DNA of 64,000 nt from Cordylochernes scorpioides (GCA_030710605.1 CP092872.1:95373794-95437793); one strand, 5' to 3'; shown: positions 51,564 through 61,695, numbered from the stretch's first letter. Numbers and translations: made by a program. Notes: generated from the sequence alone by a model not told the origin.

Positions 51564-52237
51564 TAAATATATAAAAATGAATGAATGTATGTGTGTGTGT
51601 GCGTATGTCTGTCTTTTATGCCTGACCAAACCACTCATTGGAACGCCATGGAACTTTGGGAAGTTATTTAGTATAGTACTGGGAAGGTTTCTGAAAAATA
51701 ATTTCTTGAATATCTTGAATATCCTTAGAGTTATTTGCAGATTTGTAGATTTAACTCGCAAGCAGCGCCACCATTGCGACGATGTTAACAAGTTTTTATC
51801 TATAAGTTTTATTATCACTAAGTTTATTATCTTAAAGATTATTTATCAAAAGTAAGATTATCTCAGGATGACACGGCAATTTATTTGAGACAAGAATAAT
51901 GATACAATTCAAGGTGAAGATACTATTCCTTTAACTTCCAATTACCGAGGGAACCAATTAATATTGATTTTATTCAACTTATCGAGTATTTTTCAAGGGA
52001 CCGGGAAAAAATGTTCACTAGATAAAACGATGATTTTGTAATGTAGAAAATTAGGAAAGACAAAATTCAGGATGACACGGCACACAGGGGCTTGAATCGA
52101 GAGATTCAAATTTACGAGTTTCAAATTATTAAAATATATATTATTTTTTATAAGTTTATAGAGAATTGTTTTAACAAATGTTCGTTAGACAAACCTTTAC
52201 TTGGGTAAAACCTGAGAAGCCGGGTACATCCTCTAGT
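51564..52237 (+). mobile_element. Non-autonomous Helitron, array unit e
   Basis: 5' AAATATATAAAAATGAATGA then ATGCCTGACCAAACCACTCA as in unit c; 3' GAGAAGCCGGGTACATCC and CTAG at 52233-52236. Confidence 0.6.
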
Positions 52238-52611
52238 AATTAATAAAATAAAAGTAGAGATGATCCTTGAGAAATTTAATGTAGTAATTTTTTAAAATTC
52301 TATTGCTATCCTTGAGATACCTAATTTATCAAATATATTTAATATATTAAATATATTTGGTAAAATTCAATGTGGTAATTTAAGAAATCCTAATGCTTTT
52401 AATTTTCCACAATATACAAGGAAAAGGAATGAAGTATGGTACATATAAAATTTATTTATGGTACATATTTACATTATGTACACCATTACTGCTGCGGGCT
52501 TCGGACTACAGAGCGCTCAAAGCTCGTCCAGGTCCTCCCTCTGGACAACAAAGACTTCGGCAAGGCTATTGTAAATACGTGTATATGATATAAGATATCA
52601 TTGTTGGGCTC
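52238..52611. other. No gene identified
   Basis: AT-rich, with a patch of better base balance (GGCTTCGGACTACAGAGCGC) near 52500-52560; no recognised family. Confidence 0.4.
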
Positions 52612-53282
52612 GTTTGGTGAAAAACTGCCCAACATGGCTGTTAGTTCAGATCTGAAAACTAACAAGTTCTATGGGTTTTTTATTCTTCTTCGTATTTCCA
52701 TATTATCTTTAAGGACGAGAACTCCACTGCCAGAGGAGCCATTCTCTACCAGTGAGCCATCGATGTATATCTGTATGGTCTCTTTGTCTGCTTTTCAATC
52801 CTCTCCATAGCGAGGCTCCTGAGTAGTCCAGGGTGGTCTACCCCTTTGGAGCATTCTTGCTCTAGATTCAGGTTGTAGGAGATTTCTGGTCTTTCTTTAT
52901 ATGGTTCATATTGGTTCTGGGCATTTTTATTTCTTGTGCTGTTTTGTAGTAGTTCCTGGTAGGCTAGGTGCATTGAGCTAAGGCTTTTGAGTCTGGTTTT
53001 TGGTTTTCATTTTCGTATGGATTCTCCGGTTCTGTGTGATTTTGGTGCATTTACTCTCTTGAATCGGCTAAGCCGATTTTTCTCCTGTGTGCAAGAGGCA
53101 ACAAGTTGGCCTCAATCTCTGCAATTTTGGTTGGACAGGTGTTTCTGAGTCAACATATGATTCTTACAGCACTGCTCTGTACCTGATCGATTTTATTCAG
53201 GTTGGTCTTGCTCACCGTCTGCCACACTGGTTGGGCATATTCTAAGATTGGTCTGATAAGGGCCAGATATGACTATATATAA
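52612..53282 (-). pseudogene. Non-LTR RT/RNase H fragment, second copy
   Basis: Matches 7449-8090: RNase H start IYIDGSLVENGSSGS, then SAVRIICxLRNT with NLLPLTHRRKIGLADSR. Cut at the same right boundary (TAAGGGCCAGATATGACTAT) as the first copy, so both derive from one truncated source or share a duplication. Confidence 0.65.
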
Positions 53283-53414
53283 TGACTATATTCAAATTAG
53301 AATGATCCCTATATATAGTCACGACCGTCTTTCCTCATCGGCCTCTGTCACAGATGCGCGCGCACAGGGAGGTCACGTGCTCGCCGGCAGCCAATAAAAA
53401 TAATTTTAAAAAAC

Positions 53415-53502
53415 TCCCTCGAGCCGGATTTGAACCAGCGACCTAAGGATCATCGTTGTAACATCTACAGTCCTCCGCTCTGCCAACTGAGCTATCGAGG
53501 GA
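53415..53502 (-). tRNA. tRNA-Tyr (GTA), intron-containing, copy 1
   Basis: 88 nt on the minus strand: acceptor TCCCTCG pairs fully with CGAGGGA; D arm GCTC/GAGC; anticodon loop CTGTAGA; T arm GCTGG-TTCAAAT-CCGGC. A 14-nt intron ATGTTACAACGATG sits one base 3' of anticodon GTA, the usual eukaryotic place. Mature length 74 nt. A T-run follows on the minus strand (AAAAAA at 53408-53413), a pol III terminator. Looks functional. Confidence 0.85.
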
Positions 53503-53674
53503 TACAAACTGTATGAATAAGTTTACCTTATAAAGTCAACTAATCCTATTTCTACACAAAATGTATCCCTATATATAGTCACGACTGTCTTTCCTCATCG
53601 GCCTCTGTCACGAATGTGCGCGCACAGGGAGGTCACGTGCTCGCCGGCAGCCAATAAAAATAATTTTAAAAAAC

Positions 53675-53762
53675 TCCCTCGAGCCGGATTTGAACCAGCG
53701 ACCTAAGGATCATCGTTGTAACATCTACAGTCCTCCGCTCTGCCAACTGAGCTATCGAGGGA
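53675..53762 (-). tRNA. tRNA-Tyr (GTA), intron-containing, copy 2
   Basis: Identical in sequence to copy 1 as far as I can see, one 259-bp repeat unit further on, with the same T-run terminator. Confidence 0.85.
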
Positions 53763-53908
53763 TACAAACTGTATGAATAAGTTTACCTTATAAAGTCAAC
53801 TAATCCTATTTCTACACAAAATGTATCCCTATATATAGTCACGACCGTCTTTCCTCATCGGCCTCTGTCACGGATGCGCGCGCACAGGGAGGTCACGTGC
53901 TCGCCGGC

Positions 53909-53959
53909 TCCCTCGAGCCGGATTTGAACCAGCGACCTAAGGATCACCGTTGTACAGTC
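53909..53959 (-). pseudogene. tRNA-Tyr 3' half
   Basis: Retains TCCCTCGAGCCGGATTTGAA through the intron region, then jumps to the Helitron 3' sequence CAGTCGGGTAAAAC. A deletion product. Confidence 0.7.
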
Positions 53960-54105
53960 GGGTAAAACACGGGCAACGCCTGATTACCTGATTACCTGAT
54001 TAAATGCTTTTATTCAAATACTATTCGTTACAATTATAAATTGGCGCCGTGGATGTCATTCCTGTATAATATATAAATGAGTTTTTTAAATTGTAAAAAA
54101 AAAAA

Positions 54106-54174
54106 TGCATCGGCCGGGAATCGAACCCGGGGCGCCCGCGTGGCAGGCGAGCATTCTACCACTGAACCAAAAGC
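54106..54174 (-). tRNA. tRNA-Gly (GCC)-like sequence, minus copy
   Basis: Mirror of 54406-54474 in the palindrome. D arm, anticodon arm (CTCGC-CTGCCAC-GCGGG, anticodon GCC) and T arm (CCGGG-TTCGATT-CCCGG) are good, but the 5' acceptor strand (GCTTTTG) does not pair with CCGATGC. Likely a pseudogene or a SINE-like promoter; the T-run terminator is present. Confidence 0.6.
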
Positions 54175-54301
54175 AAACGGTGACAGAATTAAGAACGCAT
54201 GACAATGATAACTGTATATTATCCGTGACAGAGGCCGATGAGGAAAGACAGTCGTGACTATATATAGGGATAGCCGAATGACCCGGGCGTTGCCCGGGTC
54301 A

Positions 54302-54620
54302 TTCGGCTATCCCTATATATAGTCACGACTGTCTTTCCTCATCGGCCTCTGTCACGGATAATATACAGTTATCATTGTCATGCGTTCTTAATTCTGTCAC
54401 CGTTTGCTTTTGGTTCAGTGGTAGAATGCTCGCCTGCCACGCGGGCGCCCCGGGTTCGATTCCCGGCCGATGCATTTTTTTTTTTACAATTTAAAAAACT
54501 CATTTATATATTATACAGGAATGACATCCACGGCGCCAATTTATAATTGTAACGAATAGTATTTGAATAAAAGCATTTAATCAGGTAAACCCCGGGCGTT
54601 GCCCGGGTCATTCGGCTAGT
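54302..54620 (+). mobile_element. Helitron-like element carrying tRNA-Gly
   Basis: From TCCCTATATATAGTCACGAC to ACCCCGGGCGTTGCCCGGGT and CATTCGGCTAGT. The 3' part GACATCCACGGCGCCAATTT onward is the same as in the Helitron at 15637-16163. Further broken copies: 54621-54918 and 55090-55330. Confidence 0.55.
54406..54474 (+). tRNA. tRNA-Gly (GCC)-like sequence, plus copy
   Basis: See the minus copy. Sequence GGTTCAGTGGTAGAATGCTC then GCCTGCCACGCGGGC matches tRNA-Gly from the D arm on; TGCATTTTTTTTTTT gives a terminator. The acceptor stem defect makes a working tRNA doubtful. Confidence 0.6.
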
Positions 54621-54710
54621 TATATTTATAGTCACGACCGTCTGTCGTGGCCTCTGTCACGGATAATATACAGTTATCATCGTCATGCGTTTTTACTTCT
54701 GTCACCGTTT

Positions 54711-54790
54711 GCTTTTGGTTCAGTGGTAGAATGCTCGCCTGCCACGCGGGCGCCCTGGGTTCGATTTCCGGCCAATTCCCGGCCGATGCA
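54711..54790 (+). pseudogene. tRNA-Gly pseudogene
   Basis: Same as 54406-54474, but an internal duplication (CCGGCCAATTCCCGGCC) disrupts the T arm and acceptor 3' strand. A further piece (GGTTCAGTGGTAGAATGCTC) remains at 55190-55210. Confidence 0.7.
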
Positions 54791-54918
54791 TTTTTTTTAT
54801 TTATAATTTTTAAAACTCATTTATATATTATACAAGAATGACATCCACGGCGCCAATTTATAATTGTAACTAATAGTATTTGAATAAAAGCATTTAATCG
54901 GGTAAACCCCGGGCGTTG

Positions 54919-55090
54919 TAGATTATAAACACAAGGTAATAAGACCACATCCATGATAAGGTACAGTTTGGATTATAGATTATAAACACAAGGTAATAAG
55001 ACCACATCCATGATAAGGTACAATTTGGATTATAGATTATAAACACAAGGTAACAAGACCACATCCATGACAAGGTACAGTTTGGATTAT
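54919..55090. repeat. 57-bp tandem repeat of the hammerhead-family tail
   Basis: Three units of TAGATTATAAACACAAGGTA ATAAGACCACATCCATGATA AGGTACAGTTTGGATTA, starting at 54919, 54976 and 55033. This is the outer end of the hammerhead foldback family without its ribozyme core. Confidence 0.75.
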
Positions 55091-55329
55091 TACTATATAT
55101 AGTCGTCTTTCCTCATCGGCCGCCTCTGTCAAGGATAATATACAGTTATCATCGTCATGCGTTCTTAATTCTGTCACCGTTTGCTTTAGGTTCAGTGGTA
55201 GAATGCTCGCCGAAGCATATTATACAAGAATGACATCCACGGTGCCAATTTATAATTGTAACGAATAGTATTTGAATAAAAGCATTTAATCGGGTAAACG
55301 GGCGTTGGGTCATTGGCTAGTATATATAT

Positions 55330-55475
55330 AGTCACGACCGTCTTTCCTCATCGGCCTCTGTCACGGATGCGCGCGCACAGGGAGGTCACGTGCTCGCCGC
55401 CGGATTTGAACCAGCGACCTAAGGATCACCGTTGTAACATCTACAGTCGGGTAAAACCTGTCATTCGGCTAGTAA
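55330..55475. repeat. Fragment of the tRNA-Tyr repeat
   Basis: GTCACGACCGTCTTTCCTCA to CCGGATTTGAACCAGCGACC then CATCTACAGTCGGGTAAAAC: the 5' repeat part plus the 3' half of tRNA-Tyr, fused to a Helitron end. Confidence 0.6.
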
Positions 55476-55479
55476 TATA

Positions 55480-56325
55480 TATTAACTAGAACAGTAGCTC
55501 GTCGCACATTTGGTAAAGGTATATCTAAATCAAAATGCTAACTTGAGTAATATTTTCATCAACATGAAAAATCTATTTAAAAATAGTTATGAAAATAGCT
55601 GTAGTGTTAAGCTGGGAAGAAGTTTGAAGCAGGAATATAGGAAAATTTAAATGCCATAATAAAGAGTGGTTAACTTGAGAATACTTCAAGAACTTTATAT
55701 CTAACTGATATAAAAATGTCTGAAATAGATCAAATTCAAATTTCAAAAAGTGTGTCAATTAAATTTAAAAATATCGTAAAGATAGAGGCTGCCTGGCCGG
55801 CATTCATTGTTATTCAAATTAAAAATACTTCGGCAAGTGAATCTTTTTATTATCTTTATTATTATATAAAAACAATTACTGGCTGAAGTATTTTTAATTT
55901 GAAGAAAAATAAATTTGTTGTTATTAAAGTGTGAAAGGATGTTATAAAGGTAAATTGTTGTTATTAAATTGTAAAATTTGGTCTAAAATAGCAAAAAAAC
56001 TTATATATAATTATATATTTTATAATTTTAACACAAGAAGAATGTCAAAATCTTTAACAGAGTAATGTTTTTTTTGAGCTCTCATTTAAAAATGACTTTC
56101 AATTTTAAAGTTGTTGTTTATGTTTTGTTACTTCTGCTAGGTTATAATACAATAAACTTTAGGCTTTTTGAAATAATAAGGTAATTTTTCACCTCAATAT
56201 TCCAAAATTATTTTTTAGATAATTTGCAGTCTAAAATGTATGCACCCAGAATTTTGTCGGTTTCATTTATAGTAAATTAAACATAAACATTAAAATTTTT
56301 GGTAAAACAAACGAAAAATGTCTAT
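55480..56325. repeat. Dispersed repeat R, copy 3
   Basis: AACTAGAACAGTAGCTCGTC to AAAACAAACGAAAAATG; parallels 14670-15630 and spans the region lost in the assembly gap. Confidence 0.7.
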
Positions 56326-56638
56326 ATATATATATATATATTTAAAAAAGATGCATATATTGGATTTATAATGAATTAATTGTTCCAATATTTCGAGGGG
56401 CAACTCGCCTCTCTTTATCGAGGATGTTTGTGTTTTTCACTAAAGCATGCGCGCACGCGTACACCACTCTCGTTCTACAAGGCCAATGAAAGAATTGTAT
56501 ATTTGATTTAAACATTACATTCAGTATATATACAGCTAACAATTATATTTAATTTTACAGATAAATACCATTATTATTATTTTGTCTACACATTGTGCTT
56601 GAAATAGAGATTTATATACAACAGTGTAACCGTAAATA

Positions 56639-56811
56639 CAGTAGAACTTGGATAATTCGAACTTCTTTAATTCGAAAACCTCTTTAATTCGAATATTTAT
56701 CTTGGTCCCTAGAAGCCTTAAGCCTTTATTCAAAACATCTTTAATTCGAATTTTTGGATAATTCGAATTTTTTTATGGTCCCTTGGGGTTCGAATTATCC
56801 AAGTTCGACTG
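56639..56811. mobile_element. Pogo-like MITE, 173 bp
   Basis: CAGTAGAACTTGGATAATTC and GAATTATCCAAGTTCGACTG are inverted (one mismatch in 20), flanked by TA at 56637-56638 and 56812-56813. Interior has repeated TTTAATTCGAA words. Confidence 0.8.
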
Positions 56812-57384
56812 TAATTGTGTGCATACATATTAATGATAAAATTTTTGAAGAAAAATAAATGAGTAAATTAAAAGTATATACATAGTTATTTACAAACAAT
56901 TAGGATATGAATTCTTTATAAATTTCTGGAAAATCAATTTTTCTGTTTGTACTGTGTTTATCTTCGGCAGAAGCCCAACTTTCTAAAAAACAGTCTACAA
57001 TGCTTTTCTGTAATATTTTTGTATATAATTGATGCTTGTTTGAAATCTGGTATATGGCTATTATTTAGGGAGTGGTCAACTTTGGTCTTTTACCTGAGTG
57101 AAAGTTTGTTTAACCAACATTGGTTAAAACAATATTTTTGTGCAAACATCTACTCCCTCTACTGAATGTATTCTTGTAAAGATGTTTGTTACTTCTCTCC
57201 ACCAAAAATACAGAATAAACCAATGGAAAATTTTACACCTAGGTAGCTGAATATATAGATATATTAGCATATAAGCTATTCAAAAACTAAAATTAAACCA
57301 AGAAATCATTTTTTTAGAATTTTGATAGTTATAAAATTATAATTATTATATCTTCTTTCTTATCTCCACTCAATCATATCAGGG

Positions 57385-57520
57385 TATCAAGTGCAATTCT
57401 CAGCCTGCAACCCCAAGACATATTATTGACTCATCCATTGATGAGCTCTACTCTTTCCCGGCAGACACCATCAAAAATCTCAAGCTTTACAAGCCTGATA
57501 CCTTAGTGTGATTGAGTGGA
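57385..57520 (+). repeat. Non-LTR retrotransposon 3' end
   Basis: Encodes QPATPRHIID-like residues and DELYSFPADTIKNLKLYK, then TGATTGAGTGGAGATAAGAA. Directly followed by an opposite-strand copy of the same tail (57540-57625). Confidence 0.6.
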
Positions 57521-57539
57521 GATAAGAAAGAAGAAGAAG

Positions 57540-57625
57540 GGTATCAAGCTTGTAGAGCTTGTTGATGGTGTCTGCTGGGGATGAGTAGAGCATATCAATA
57601 GATGAGTCAATACAGTCAATGATGT
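57540..57625 (-). repeat. Non-LTR retrotransposon 3' end
   Basis: Minus-strand tail corresponding to 24690-24780 of copy A; tail-to-tail with the preceding entry. Confidence 0.55.
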
Positions 57626-57789
57626 GTAATTATTATTTTAATGACTTTGAATGTACCAGCTTTGCCCGGCTTCTCCCCTAGTGAATGCTTGTCAGACAAA
57701 TATTGCTTTAACAAATGTTATTTATTATATCATTTTATCATAAGTATATAGTCATGAGAATCCAATATGGGTATTCCTGTCATTTTGCA

Positions 57790-57880
57790 TTTCATTTTCA
57801 AATAGTGTGTAACATTTCGGTAACAATACTGTTACCGTCGTACATTATTCATTTGGATTTGGTCTTTTTACCTTGTGTTT
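57790..57880. repeat. Compact hammerhead-family palindrome
   Basis: AACATTTCGGTAACAATACT and GTTACCG; copy B counterpart of 25085-25160. Confidence 0.55.
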
Positions 57881-58248
57881 AAAACATTTTATTAACATGT
57901 GCCACCTATATTGTTCTGAAAATAGAGCAATCCATACTTAAATCATTAGATAATAAAAAAAACATATATTGGATTGAATAAAAGATTTATTTGCCAATAT
58001 TATACAAAAATGTAATGCCTTGATAAAGTTTGCTGTTCAGCCAACCGAAATATTGGTAACGAAAAATGATTCGTGGATGGCTTTTCTTGATTTATCAAGA
58101 AATTGTGTTGGCCAAATATCAGGGAACAGGCTAAATCAATGTTTAGTTGATTTCTGTTCCACTAGATGGTGCTCTGCCTTCTGTAAAGCACATGTGCTCC
58201 TGGTCAGGATATGCCATTTATATTTTTAATATATATATATATATATAT

Positions 58249-58330
58249 ATATTTTTAATTAAAAAGGCATATATTGGATCAAAAAATCATTTATACAAAT
58301 CAATTATCCAATATATGCCTTTTTAATTAA
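58249..58330. mobile_element. Small foldback (arms ~25 bp)
   Basis: AATTAAAAAGGCATATATTG and CAATATATGCCTTTTTAATT are exact inverted copies, separated by about 35 bases. Absent from copy A at the corresponding place. Confidence 0.65.
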
Positions 58331-58539
58331 AGATTTATTTATAAAATGAAAGGATTTAAAAGCACGAATGTTTCTTTTATACATAATACAAACTTCTACT
58401 GCCCTTACTGCAATGAAAAAATATAAAAGTCATTAAATAAAAATTTATTTATGGATTGCTCTATTTAAAAAAAAAGAAATATTAAAAAATATATATATAT
58501 AAGAATAAAACCATTAAGCAGAATTTTTTCTTTAATGAT

Positions 58540-59005
58540 TCAAACAAAACTTTCCATTGCCCTTACTGTGATGAAAAAATATTGTGGAGGGCTTGGATCA
58601 TCAGTGGTGAACCCTCCCAACAGTTTAGTCAATTTGATCTGCTATGCAACTTTTCAAAGCTCTAATACTGATTCCACCCTACCATGTTACATATATAAGC
58701 AGACTCTCCTGCTAGAGCTCTAAAAAGCACTATGATGGATTCTTCTTTGGAATCCACCAGTGATAATATCTCGTCCAGTTTAACCTGGCTCTTATTGGTA
58801 GATATTCCATTGATGTTGCACTGAAGAACATTTAATTTGGCATTGGGAGACTAGGGAATTTTTCGAATGAAGCCCTCTGCCTAAACTCCAGAAGTGGCTC
58901 TGGTATGATGGATTAAATAGGCAAAACTGCTTGGAGGGTTCACCACTGATGAGCCAAGCCCTCCCAATAATTATTTTTTCCATCTAAGTAAGGACAGTAG
59001 AAATC
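58540..59005. mobile_element. LINE 5'-end foldback, copy B
   Basis: As 26312-27105 but without the solo LTR: inverted ends and an interior that on the minus strand reads CSSVQHQWNIYQ/SINGISTN-type residues from the endonuclease start. Confidence 0.55.
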
Positions 59006-59199
59006 TTTGTTTATGATTTAGAACAGAAAAAGCTGTACTTAATAGCTTTTCTCTTCTTCTATATTCAAATATTTCTTAATATTATAAGGATACATAATAG
59101 AATAGATATCCCTTGAAAGTGCCATCTATTGAGAGTTTTTATAACTATTTATTCATCCCCCCCTACATGACAATATATTTATATTTTATCCAATTATTC

Positions 59200-59344
59200 A
59201 TGGATGGCTTTTCTTGATTTATCAAGAAAAATGGGTTGGCCAAATATCAGGGAACAGGCTAAATCAATGTTTAGTTGATTTCTGTTCTACTAGATTGCGC
59301 TCTGCCATCTAAAAAGCACATGTACTTCTGGTCAGGATATGCCT
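59200..59344. repeat. Partial repeat of the copy A/B interior
   Basis: ATGGCTTTTCTTGATTTATC to GGTCAGGATATGCC, also at 26010-26160, 58075-58220 and partly 17880-17955. Confidence 0.6.
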
Positions 59345-59660
59345 TCTTTTTTTTTTTTGCTAATCCCTAGTACACGTGGTACAGGCCATGATAATCATGG
59401 TGGGTAGTTAGCGACTGCTTTTACTGTAAGTGCACCACATGTCTGTCTACACATGTGAAAAGCAGCTTGAATTTGCACTAACAAATGTGCCAGAGCCCCA
59501 TTTGGTTACTTGCACTTGCTGGTGGGGTTGGACTTTTGCAAAAATTGGGGGCCATTGGTGCATTTTTTTTTTTATCAGATAAAATTGCCCAATGCGGGAA
59601 TCGAACCCGGGTAGTAGTGGTCGAAAATCAACGGTTTAGATCATCCTTCCACCGACCCCC
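59345..59660 (-). repeat. tRNA-derived SINE
   Basis: Reverse-complement copy of 17303-17625; GAATCGAACCCGGGT near 59598-59612 is the B-box on the minus strand, and CACCGACCCC is the head start. Confidence 0.7.
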
Positions 59661-60198
59661 CCATGCCTTCTTTATTTTTATTATCAACACCTGCTGACAT
59701 TTTTTTAAAATTCATTTTTTCTATTTTTCACATATATATATATATTATGAAAAAAAGGTTGAGTGTTTCTGCTTGATATTTGATCATGTTGAGGATTATT
59801 GTAATGGTGGTGCAGTCATGGTCGAACAATCTTGAAAGAATAATAATATTGAAGATCATAGATTTCTTTATTTGAGCTGAGTAATATATATGAATAACAT
59901 AATTGGGTAAAAGTAATGCCTGGCTTAAGGCGTAAGAATAAAAAAGAAAAGCTTATTTACATAATGTACAAAAGTTTTGGGCCGACCAACGGGAAAGAAC
60001 AACAATGAGATTTTATATGGGAAGCATGACCTCTGGCGGCCCATTTAACAGAATATTTTTATCTATGAAATATATTTTTAAATGAAACAATATCTTAATA
60101 TAACATTTTAAATAATACCTTTATATAACATATATATGTTTACAATCACAGGCCGCAGTATATTATATAACATATATATATATTGGTGTGATGTTCAG
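59661..60198. other. No gene identified; possible 5' flank or intron of the host gene
   Basis: AT-rich with TATATA runs. It immediately precedes the exon at 60199; a promoter cannot be singled out. Confidence 0.4.
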
Positions 60199-60357
60199 AA
60201 GAGAAGCATGGGATGGTTCAGCTGGCTCCTAGGTTGTGGTAAAAAAGATGCAGACCAACCCTCAGAATCTTACTACGAAGATGAAATAGCCGAGGATGAC
60301 CCCGTGGCAATCATCTTGGACTCAATGGGCTGCTTGGATATCCACACAGAGCTTCTG
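60199..60357 (+). CDS. COA4/CHCHD8-like protein, first coding exon
   Basis: Acceptor-like GATGTTCAG ends at 60198; ATG at 60208; the exon runs to CTTCTG at 60357 followed by donor GTGAGA. It encodes 50 residues: MGWFSWLLGCGKKDADQPSE, an acidic stretch (YYEDEIAEDDPVAIILDS), and MGCLDIHTELL. The phase is 0. Joined to the phase-0 exon at 62533 the spacing Cys-X9-Cys arises (C in MGC, then EC), as in the first helix of twin CX9C proteins such as COA4, a small mitochondrial intermembrane-space factor for cytochrome oxidase assembly. The paralogous exon at 1130-1238 supports this. A glycine at position 2 would also allow N-myristoylation. The family call is mine from pattern, not from a search. Confidence 0.55.
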
Positions 60358-60849
60358 GTGAGAACTTAATTACATATCTTCCACCTTTACATATGGAATT
60401 CTACACATGTCCATATGAAATTATAAACATTTCAATATGAATTATATATATATACATATTTTACCTAAGTATAAATATATGAGTATATGGAATTATGTAA
60501 ATATACATATGGGATCATATATATATATGTTTGTATATGGGATTATATGCACATTTGAATATGGGATTATTTATATTTGAATATGCAATTATGCACGTTT
60601 GCATTAAGGGATTATGTACATGTGTAATTTTGAATTTTACATAAGACAAGTGTTTAATTCCTTGAATCATCTAAAGACTTTTAAACTTTTTCAATAAAAA
60701 AAAGTTTTAATCCTCAAGTCTTTTTAACGCTTCTGAGAGAGGCAAGACTTTGGAAGCTTAGCAGCAGAAATCCTTGGTCCATTGGATTCCTGACCAGTTA
60801 TACATGTTTAAAATTTGAAGAAAAAAAAACTCTTAATTTGCAATTTAGA

Positions 60850-61080
60850 ACTATAAGGTAATATGTCCAAATAAATGATGTATGAAAAAAAGTGCCCAAT
60901 ACAGGATTTAATCACAAGGAAGGTCGGCTTATAGCACTTGTCCACCGACTCCTCATTCAGTACTTTTGTCTGATCACAGTAGCAACACTATTACTGAAAT
61001 CTCACACACTATTTATTTATTTGGATTTGGTCTTATTACCTTGGTAGTTGTAATCTATAATCCAAATTGTACCTTATCAT
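60850..61080 (+). repeat. Hammerhead-family repeat split by a SINE head
   Basis: Left arm ACTATAAGGTAATATGTCC; inside it a minus-strand tRNA-like head (AGTGCCCAATACAGGATTTA ... GTCCACCGACTCC, 60885-60955); right arm with TTTTGTCTGATCACAGTAGC and TGAAATCTCACACAC, a mutated core. The arrangement repeats that at 1975-2300. Confidence 0.5.
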
Positions 61081-61334
61081 TATCAATTCAGCTAATATTT
61101 AAAATGGTAATAATAATCTTTAATTTTTGTGTATATTTTTTATGATGATTGTGTCAACTAATATGATTGAGTGAAGATAAGAAGATTTTTGCCATACAAA
61201 GACCTCATTAAAAAATGGTAAAGGAATCTAAAAAGAGGTCGCAGTATTTACAGAAAGTCTGGTGTCAGAAGGAATACAAGCTGCCTCTCTACAAACCTTG
61301 TAGCTTGTCTTATTTGAGGGGTTATATATTATCT

Positions 61335-61450
61335 CCATAGACACAAGAAAATAATACCTAATCCAAATAATTTAATAGTGTGTGACAATGCTGTTGCCGA
61401 AACATCACACACTAATTAAATTATTTGGATTAGGTCTTATTTTCTTGTCT
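61335..61450. repeat. Compact hammerhead-family palindrome
   Basis: ACAAGAAAATAATACCTAAT and ATTAGGTCTTATTTTCTTGT around GACAATGCTGTTGCCGAAAC; stem II shortened. Confidence 0.6.
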
Positions 61451-61589
61451 ATAGTCTATAATCCAAATTTTGCTTTATTATTATGCCATAGTGTTTGATT
61501 GAATACCATTTTTTTTCTAAGATTCCACCCTTCAGTGTAGCATATATAAGTAGAATCATTTAATACAGTATTAGAGCTCTAAGAAGCGC

Positions 61590-61695
61590 GCAGTCTGGTA
61601 GATTAAATTGGTGAAACCGCTGGGAGGGTTCACCACTGATGAGCCAAGCCCTCCCAATATATATTTTTTCATTGCAGTAAGAGCAGTAGAGGTTT
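61590..61695 (-). repeat. LINE 5'-end piece
   Basis: GGGAGGGTTCACCACTGATG AGCCAAGCCCTCCC then TTTTTTCATTGCAGTAAGAG; one end of the foldbacks at 26312 and 58540. Confidence 0.55.

Larger units (their letters stand above)
53309..53960. repeat. 259-bp tandem repeat carrying tRNA-Tyr
   Basis: Unit begins TCCCTATATATAGTCACGAC; starts at ~53309, 53568 and 53825 (period 259). The third unit is cut after the 3' half of the tRNA. The unit start is the same as the 5' end of the tRNA-Gly-bearing Helitron-like repeats at 54270-54310. Confidence 0.75.
53992..54588. repeat. 597-bp near-perfect palindrome
   Basis: Arms 53992-54289 and 54291-54588, centred on CCCGGGCGTTGCCCGGG, itself a Helitron 3'-type hairpin with flanking AGCCGAATGA/TCATTCGGCT. 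I find no clear mismatch between the arms. Each arm carries a tRNA-Gly-like gene and the TCCCTATATATAGTCACGAC 5' end. Confidence 0.8.
57085..59168. repeat. Segmental duplication, copy B
   Basis: Partner of 18080-27265 without BEL2, mariner and the solo LTR. It has its own differences: a pair of opposed LINE 3' ends at 57385-57625 where copy A has one. Confidence 0.75.

Noticed and set aside
54406-54474. Fully functional tRNA-Gly
   Set aside because: The acceptor stem does not pair (GCTTTTG against CCGATGC), so I list it as tRNA-like only.
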